A stretch of DNA of 10,051 nt, taken from Promethearchaeota archaeon. Its GTDB lineage: Archaea; Asgardarchaeota; Lokiarchaeia; Sigyniarchaeales; SOKP01. The translations under genes were made by a program, and so were the position numbers. Location of the stretch: positions 1-10,051 of the forward strand of contig JAGXNU010000064.1 in assembly GCA_019894815.1 (NCBI GenBank), written 5' to 3'. The notes under the pieces were generated by a model. That model ran no database searches. It worked only from the letters and a program-made list of their open reading frames with translations, and was not told where the DNA came from. This document shows positions 7,173 to 10,051 of this stretch, piece after piece (positions within the stretch are counted from its first letter, which is position 1; every line of letters starts with the position of its first letter).

Positions 7173-7220
7173 AATATTATAATCAAATAGAGTAAGGGAA
7201 TTTACAATAATATTGATATT

Positions 7221-7240
7221 AAATAAAAGAATAGAAAATT
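7221..7240 (-). terminator. Possible T-rich terminator after the DUF2769 gene
   Basis: On the minus strand this stretch reads as three T-runs (TTTT, TTTT, TTT) separated by one to four bases. It starts 17 bases after the stop of the DUF2769 gene. It has the form of an archaeal poly-T terminator with no hairpin. Confidence 0.35.
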
Positions 7241-7256
7241 TAATTTTTTAATTGTT

Positions 7257-7511
7257 TTATTTCTTCCCTTCTATACCATAGAAGCAAAAATACCCGCCTT
7301 CTAATTCGTATTGTGAAAATAAATCACAACCGAAACAGTTGCAGCCATGATCTTCAACTTCTGACATTTGTTTTGCTGTTTTTCCCCTTGAGCAGAAAAG
7401 GGCGTGTGGCTCAAACTCATTTAACTTGTTCGGCTTAAACGACGGACAAGGGCCACAGAAGCGCCTACAAACATTCATTGACTCTTCTGTATCCGGTACT
7501 GGTTTTGGCAT
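7257..7511 (-). CDS. DUF2769-type cysteine-rich small protein
   Basis: 84 residues with eight cysteines in the DUF2769 arrangement: C15-x3-C19-x2-C22, then LFCSRGKT with C40 (38-45), C57-x-C59-x2-C62, then a Q-Y-E-L segment (67-70) and YFC76. The family is small, widespread in archaea such as methanogens, and of unknown function. The cysteine spacing suggests a metal site (zinc or iron-sulphur), but this has not been shown to my knowledge. There is no signal peptide or membrane segment, so it is cytosolic. The start is supported by AAGGTGAA at 7521-7528. It is a single gene with its own upstream region, between the SMC operon and arsR and on the same strand as both. A link to either is not evident; a redox or metal-related role near an arsenic cassette would be speculation. 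Confidence 0.8.
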   Translation of the reverse strand: MPKPVPDTEESMNVCRRFCGPCPSFKPNKLNEFEPHALFCSRGKTAKQMSEVEDHGCNCFGCDLFSQYELEGGYFCFYGIEGKK

Positions 7512-7520
7512 TTCTTCTAA

Positions 7521-7528
7521 TTCACCTT
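7521..7528 (-). promoter_or_regulatory. Ribosome binding site for the DUF2769 gene
   Basis: AAGGTGAA on the minus strand lies 9 bases ahead of the ATG at 7511. It supports that start over any internal Met. Confidence 0.65.
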
Positions 7529-7569
7529 ATCGGTTAATAGCTTTTATTAATTTTATAGTCTTATTAATA

Positions 7570-7598
7570 AAGAGTCTAAACTCTTACTATATTTTAAT
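7570..7598 (-). promoter_or_regulatory. Putative promoter with inverted repeat upstream of DUF2769 gene
   Basis: A TATA-like ATTAAAATATAG (7587-7598 on the minus strand) would place the transcription start near 7566-7568. Directly between them lies a perfect inverted repeat, AAGAGT (7570-7575) and ACTCTT (7580-7585) around a 4-base spacer. A protein bound there would block the start site, so this is an operator candidate. Confidence 0.35.
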
Positions 7599-7633
7599 TG
7601 TATTAGAGTAGCCAATTAAACTTTTAAATCTTG

Positions 7634-7694
7634 TAGTTATAACTTATTAGTTTTAGATAAGAATTAACGGAATTTATTATAACACTAGTTATAA
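7634..7694. repeat. Repeated TAGTTATAA motif with palindromes, 3' of arsR
   Basis: TAGTTATAA occurs at 7634-7642 and 7686-7694, 52 bases apart. The first copy is part of the 8-base palindrome GTTATAAC (7636-7643). The second is the right arm of a perfect inverted repeat, TTATAAC (7677-7683) / GTTATAA (7688-7694), with a 4-base loop, starting about 10 bases after the arsR stop. It could be an arsR 3' stem or a regulator site for the DUF2769 gene. Nothing else is seen in the 7512-7704 gap beyond the promoter elements. Confidence 0.45.
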
Positions 7695-7704
7695 GGAGGT
7701 TAAA

Positions 7705-8094
7705 TTAAATAATTAGTGCTTTGTTTAAAATATCTAAATTTTTGACGAGTTCTTCCTTAAATAGATGATAATATGTGAATTTTTGTTTTTTATACCCTTG
7801 TATTAATCCTGCTACTACAAGCTTTCTTAAATGATGAGATATTGTCGATTGGGATTTATCTAATATAGTTTCTAATTCGCATACACATCTATCTTGTTTT
7901 TTTAAAGCGTTAATAATGATCAACCTTTCTTTAGATGCTAAAGCTAAAGTGAATTTCTCAAGCACATCAAGTGTTTTATTTTCTTCTAATTCATTCCCTA
8001 ATTTTAACAAATTATTAAAGAAATCATTTGAATTTGAGCATTCTTTACAAGCACATAGCATTATCTTAATTTCTGATTCGCGTTTTTCTTTCAT
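7705..8094 (-). CDS. arsR: ArsR/SmtB-family metalloregulatory repressor
   Basis: 129 residues with a winged-helix DNA-binding core. The segment TLALASKERLIIINALKK (49-66) is the family's opening helix. CVCELETILDKSQSTISHHLRKLVVAGLI (70-98) holds the metal site and the helix-turn-helix, and GYKKQKFTYYHL (100-111) is the wing. Cys70 and Cys72 in the C-V-C-E-L motif match the As(III)/Sb(III) site of classical ArsR (ELCVCDL). The N-terminal region adds C14-A-C16-K-x-C19, a possible third ligand or second metal site seen in some family members. ArsR proteins bind as dimers and leave the operator on metalloid binding. It is divergent from the acr3 permease gene, so it probably controls both that gene and itself. 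Met1 or Met12 could be the start; AAGGA lies about 9 bases ahead of Met1, favouring it weakly. Confidence 0.9.
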   Translation of the reverse strand: MKEKRESEIKIMLCACKECSNSNDFFNNLLKLGNELEENKTLDVLEKFTLALASKERLIIINALKKQDRCVCELETILDKSQSTISHHLRKLVVAGLIQGYKKQKFTYYHLFKEELVKNLDILNKALII

Positions 8095-8123
8095 AAACTA
8101 AATTCCTTTTTTTTTACACATTA

Positions 8124-8133
8124 CTTATATAAA
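8124..8133 (-). promoter_or_regulatory. Putative TATA box for arsR
   Basis: On the minus strand TTTATATAAG is close to the archaeal TATA consensus. It lies about 30 bases ahead of the arsR ATG, which predicts a very short leader. The adjacent repeats at 8135-8204 would let ArsR cover it. Confidence 0.5.
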
Positions 8134-8134
8134 T

Positions 8135-8190
8135 AAATCGATAAATATAAATCTATAACATTTCAAGTTTTCTTTACATTCAAATCGACA
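8135..8190. repeat. Three AAATC(G/T)A repeats in the arsR-acr3 intergenic region
   Basis: AAATCGATA (8135-8143), AAATCTATA (8149-8157) and AAATCGACA (8182-8190) are near-identical direct repeats between the two divergent genes. They are next to the arsR TATA box and are candidate regulator half-sites. Confidence 0.4.
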
Positions 8191-8204
8191 TCCTTAAATT
8201 TGAA
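8179..8204. promoter_or_regulatory. Candidate ArsR operator (inverted repeat)
   Basis: Perfect arms TTCAAAT (8179-8185) and ATTTGAA (8198-8204) flank 12 bases, centred in the divergent arsR-acr3 gap. Known ArsR operators contain ATCAA/TTGAT-like inverted arms, so the form is plausible, but this site is predicted only. Confidence 0.45.
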
Positions 8205-8205
8205 G

Positions 8206-8215
8206 TATAATTTTT
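8206..8215 (+). promoter_or_regulatory. Weak TATA-like element for acr3
   Basis: TATAATTTTT lies about 37-46 bases ahead of the acr3 ATG and abuts the inverted repeat at 8179-8204, so a bound repressor would compete with the transcription factors. The match to the archaeal box is only partial. Confidence 0.3.
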
Positions 8216-8251
8216 ATCAAATAATAACAATAATACAAGAATGAAGAAAAA

Positions 8252-9292
8252 ATGAAATCAGAAGAAAATAAAAAAATTAGTTATTTTGAAAAACTTCTTC
8301 CGTTATGGGTGGCATTATGTATAATAGCGGGCATTATTCTTTCTCAGCTCATCCCTGAAATAAGTGAAACCATTAATTCTTTACAAATAGGAGGAATTTC
8401 TATTCCTATTGGAATTTGCTTATTCCTAATGATGTATCCCGCAATGTTGAATCTTCAATTTTCTGAGTTGAAAAAATTAGGTAAAAACCCAAAACCCATC
8501 ATATTAACGCTTATATCTAATTGGGTTGTCGCTCCTTTCATAGGATTAGCAATGGCAAACATTTTTGTACCGGGATATGAACAATTAATAGTTGCAATCA
8601 TCCTTCTAAGTTCAAGTCCCTGTACTGCTATGGTTCTAATCTGGGGCTGGATGGCAAGAGGAAATCAAGAACAGAATGTAATTAATACTAGTTTAAATAC
8701 AATAACTATCATATTCGGTTATGTCCCTTTAGTCGCATTATTAACTGGCATTAAAAATATTCCTATTGATATCTTACTTTTATTAATTTCATTGATACTT
8801 TTTATCGGAATACCTTTATTATTGGGTATAGTTAGTAAAAAAATTATTATTTCAACAAAAGGAGATGCTTGGTTCAATAATGTCTATAGACCAATTGTTG
8901 GAAAAATTTCGATTGTAGCTCTATTAACAACTTTAATTGTTCTTTTTTCACTAAATGGAACTGTCTTGATAAATAATCCTGATCTACTGCTATTAATTTC
9001 TATACCTCTTTTAATGGGATTTGTTATTGTAGTAGGATATAATGTACTCATTACGAAAATCTTTAAAATGAAATACAAAGAAGCCGTGATCACTGTAATT
9101 ATCGGATCTTCAAGCCATTTTGAGATCGCAATAGCAACCGCGGTCGCAATGTATGGAATTGGTTCCGTAGCGGCTTTAGGGACAACAATGGGGTTGTTTT
9201 GGGAAGTACCAGTAATGCTTTCGATTGTTTATTTAGGTAGGTATCTAGAAAAGCGTGGATTTTGGAAAATGGAAAAAAATAATTCAAATTAA
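8252..9292 (+). CDS. acr3: Acr3-family arsenite efflux permease
   Basis: 346 residues and about ten hydrophobic membrane spans (roughly 14-34, 46-66, 82-105, 112-133, 148-165, 172-194, 216-236, 245-268, 280-302, 308-329). This matches the Acr3 branch of the bile acid/sodium symporter fold, which exports As(III), and sometimes Sb(III), across the cytoplasmic membrane using the proton gradient. SSPCTAMVLIWGWMARGNQ (121-139) is the Acr3 fourth-helix motif with the essential Cys124. SSHFEIAIATAVAMYGI (287-303) has the conserved Glu291, and GLFWEVPVMLSIVYLGRYLEKR (314-335) is the usual last helix. Length is typical. The ribosome site is weak (GAAG). A four-codon frame, ATG AAG AAA AAA TGA, overlaps the start and is probably chance. 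Transcription is divergent from arsR, and a methyltransferase gene follows after 37 bases, probably in the same transcript. Confidence 0.93.
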   Translation: MKSEENKKISYFEKLLPLWVALCIIAGIILSQLIPEISETINSLQIGGISIPIGICLFLMMYPAMLNLQFSELKKLGKNPKPIILTLISNWVVAPFIGLAMANIFVPGYEQLIVAIILLSSSPCTAMVLIWGWMARGNQEQNVINTSLNTITIIFGYVPLVALLTGIKNIPIDILLLLISLILFIGIPLLLGIVSKKIIISTKGDAWFNNVYRPIVGKISIVALLTTLIVLFSLNGTVLINNPDLLLLISIPLLMGFVIVVGYNVLITKIFKMKYKEAVITVIIGSSSHFEIAIATAVAMYGIGSVAALGTTMGLFWEVPVMLSIVYLGRYLEKRGFWKMEKNNSN

Positions 9293-9301
9293 CTGATTTT
9301 T

Positions 9302-9307
9302 GAGGTG
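9302..9307 (+). promoter_or_regulatory. Ribosome binding site of methyltransferase gene, suggesting an upstream start
   Basis: GAGGTG lies 22 bases ahead of the first in-frame ATG (9330), too far for normal use. It is 7 bases ahead of an in-frame ATA (9315). The frame is open between them, so translation may begin at the ATA, adding Met-Ala-Val-Thr-Tyr ahead of MRKLEEEPETYD. Confidence 0.45.
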
Positions 9308-9329
9308 CAATAATATAGCAGTCACATAC

Positions 9330-10051
9330 ATGCGAAAATTGGAAGAAGAACCTGAAACGTACGATTCGAGTTTTACCACATTGACTAATGGTATAAACCT
9401 AGAAGTTCACAACTGGGTGCTTGATCACCTCAAAGAAGGTAAAACGATTTTAGAAGTTGGATCCGGTACGGGCGCTCTCTCTTCGAAAATGGCAAAAAAG
9501 GGTAGAAACGTGGTTGCTATTGATAAAAATTTTCAAATGATAAATCAAGCGATGCTGAATTATCCTTCTAATATCGATGGAACACTACTCTATCAAATAG
9601 GAACATTTAAAGATTTACCGATTCCACTAAATTCTCAAGATGTTATTATAAGCACTTTCATGTTATCAGAACTTCGGCCCTTTGAACAGCAAATATTCCT
9701 GCGTAATTCGTGGATAGCATTAAAACCAGAGGGCAGACTAATAATAGGTGCTGAATTTGTTCCAACTGGTTTATGGAAGGTAGCTTTTATTTTAAAAAGA
9801 TGGAGGTATAAAAAAAAATTACGCAGACTTCGTTTAAAAAATACTTATCTCGTGAAATATTTCATGAATTATCTCGCACCTATTGGATTCAAGATAGTTG
9901 AGAGTAAAAAATGGAAACATGGATCCATTCAAGCATTAGAATTAATCAAAGTCAACGAACATAATTCCAATGAACCGGGGTATTATAAACCATCCTCACA
10001 AAAATTCAGAGGGATTGGATCTCAATTCAGAATTTTTAGATGTACTTTAAC
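9330..10051 (+). CDS. Class I SAM-dependent methyltransferase (3' end outside window)
   Basis: The frame is open from the ATG to the window end, giving 240 residues without a stop. The SAM-binding Rossmann fold is clear: motif I ILEVGSGTG (40-48), motif II VVAID (61-65, Asp65 for the ribose), KDLPIPLNSQDVIIS (94-108), and LKPEGRLIIG (131-140). The N-terminal MRKLEEEPETYD (1-12) resembles the YMRxLExxPExYD opening of class I methyltransferases found beside corrinoid proteins, as I recall that family; there the Tyr precedes the Met, as it does here if translation starts upstream. The conserved arsenic-binding cysteines of ArsM are absent (the only Cys is 238), so arsenite methylation is unlikely despite the neighbouring acr3. 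A basic patch (RWRYKKKLRRLRLK, 157-170) follows the fold. The tail from about 205 is unusual. Substrate unknown. Confidence 0.85.
   Translation, partial: MRKLEEEPETYDSSFTTLTNGINLEVHNWVLDHLKEGKTILEVGSGTGALSSKMAKKGRNVVAIDKNFQMINQAMLNYPSNIDGTLLYQIGTFKDLPIPLNSQDVIISTFMLSELRPFEQQIFLRNSWIALKPEGRLIIGAEFVPTGLWKVAFILKRWRYKKKLRRLRLKNTYLVKYFMNYLAPIGFKIVESKKWKHGSIQALELIKVNEHNSNEPGYYKPSSQKFRGIGSQFRIFRCTL

Noticed and set aside
7692..7740. AAGGAGGT on the plus strand (7692-7699 region), a near-perfect ribosome site
   Set aside because: No ATG or TTG follows at a usable distance. The nearest GTG opens a frame of only nine codons running into arsR on the other strand. Probably chance.
8241..8255. Mini reading frame ATG AAG AAA AAA TGA overlapping the acr3 start
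   Set aside because: Four codons of AT-rich sequence with no ribosome site. It could act as a leader peptide but nothing supports it.
9330..10051. ArsM-type arsenite methyltransferase
   Set aside because: The SAM fold is clear, but the conserved cysteines needed for As(III) binding are absent from the visible 240 residues.
1..10051. CRISPR array, tRNA, rRNA, insertion sequence or attachment site
   Set aside because: No regularly spaced repeats, cloverleaf sequence, transposase gene or paired terminal repeats were seen on either strand.

Overview
This is an AT-rich window (roughly 30% G+C by eye) and most likely archaeal. Evidence for that: strong GGAGG/AGGTGA ribosome binding sites, TATA-like boxes about 25-60 bases ahead of gene starts, a cysteine-rich DUF2769-type protein, and an SMC-ScpA-ScpB operon. 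Base composition plus a free-standing small Ras-like GTPase would fit an Asgard (Lokiarchaeia-like) genome. That is an inference; no rRNA or other marker is present.

Layout. (1) Positions 1-1085, plus strand: the 3' end of an unrecognised gene overlaps by one base a small GTPase with a degenerate G3 motif. (2) Positions 1104-7025, minus strand: a tight four-gene operon, read right to left. Its genes encode a protein with the fold signature of a classic AAA+ ATPase but without the catalytic residues, a divergent 1141-residue SMC ATPase, a ScpA-like kleisin, and a ScpB-like KITE winged-helix protein. The operon converges tail to tail with the GTPase gene across 18 bases. (3) Positions 7026-7256: promoter region of the SMC operon, with a 16-base perfect palindrome and an inverted repeat. 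(4) Positions 7257-7511, minus: an 84-residue eight-cysteine DUF2769-type protein with its own upstream region. (5) Positions 7705-10051: an arsenic-type cassette. An ArsR-family repressor gene (minus) is divergent from an Acr3-family arsenite efflux permease gene (plus), which is followed by a SAM-dependent methyltransferase running off the window.

How the genes work together. SMC, kleisin and KITE should form one ring-shaped DNA-organising complex. The SMC lacks the H-loop histidine, having a Phe-Leu-Pro-Lys segment there that recalls Smc5/Smc6, and lacks the glycine pair usual in SMC hinges. The first gene of the operon looks like an inactivated AAA+ module: no Walker A lysine, Walker B Asp-Glu changed to Asn-Gln, and no arginine fingers. 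A dedicated pseudo-AAA+ partner for an archaeal SMC complex is the most unusual element here. In the arsenic cassette, ArsR would sense As(III)/Sb(III) through Cys70/Cys72 and derepress the divergent acr3. The trailing methyltransferase lacks the cysteines expected of ArsM, so it is probably not an arsenite methyltransferase. There is no gene-free stretch above 300 bases; the longest gaps (231, 193 and 157 bases) are described under their sites.
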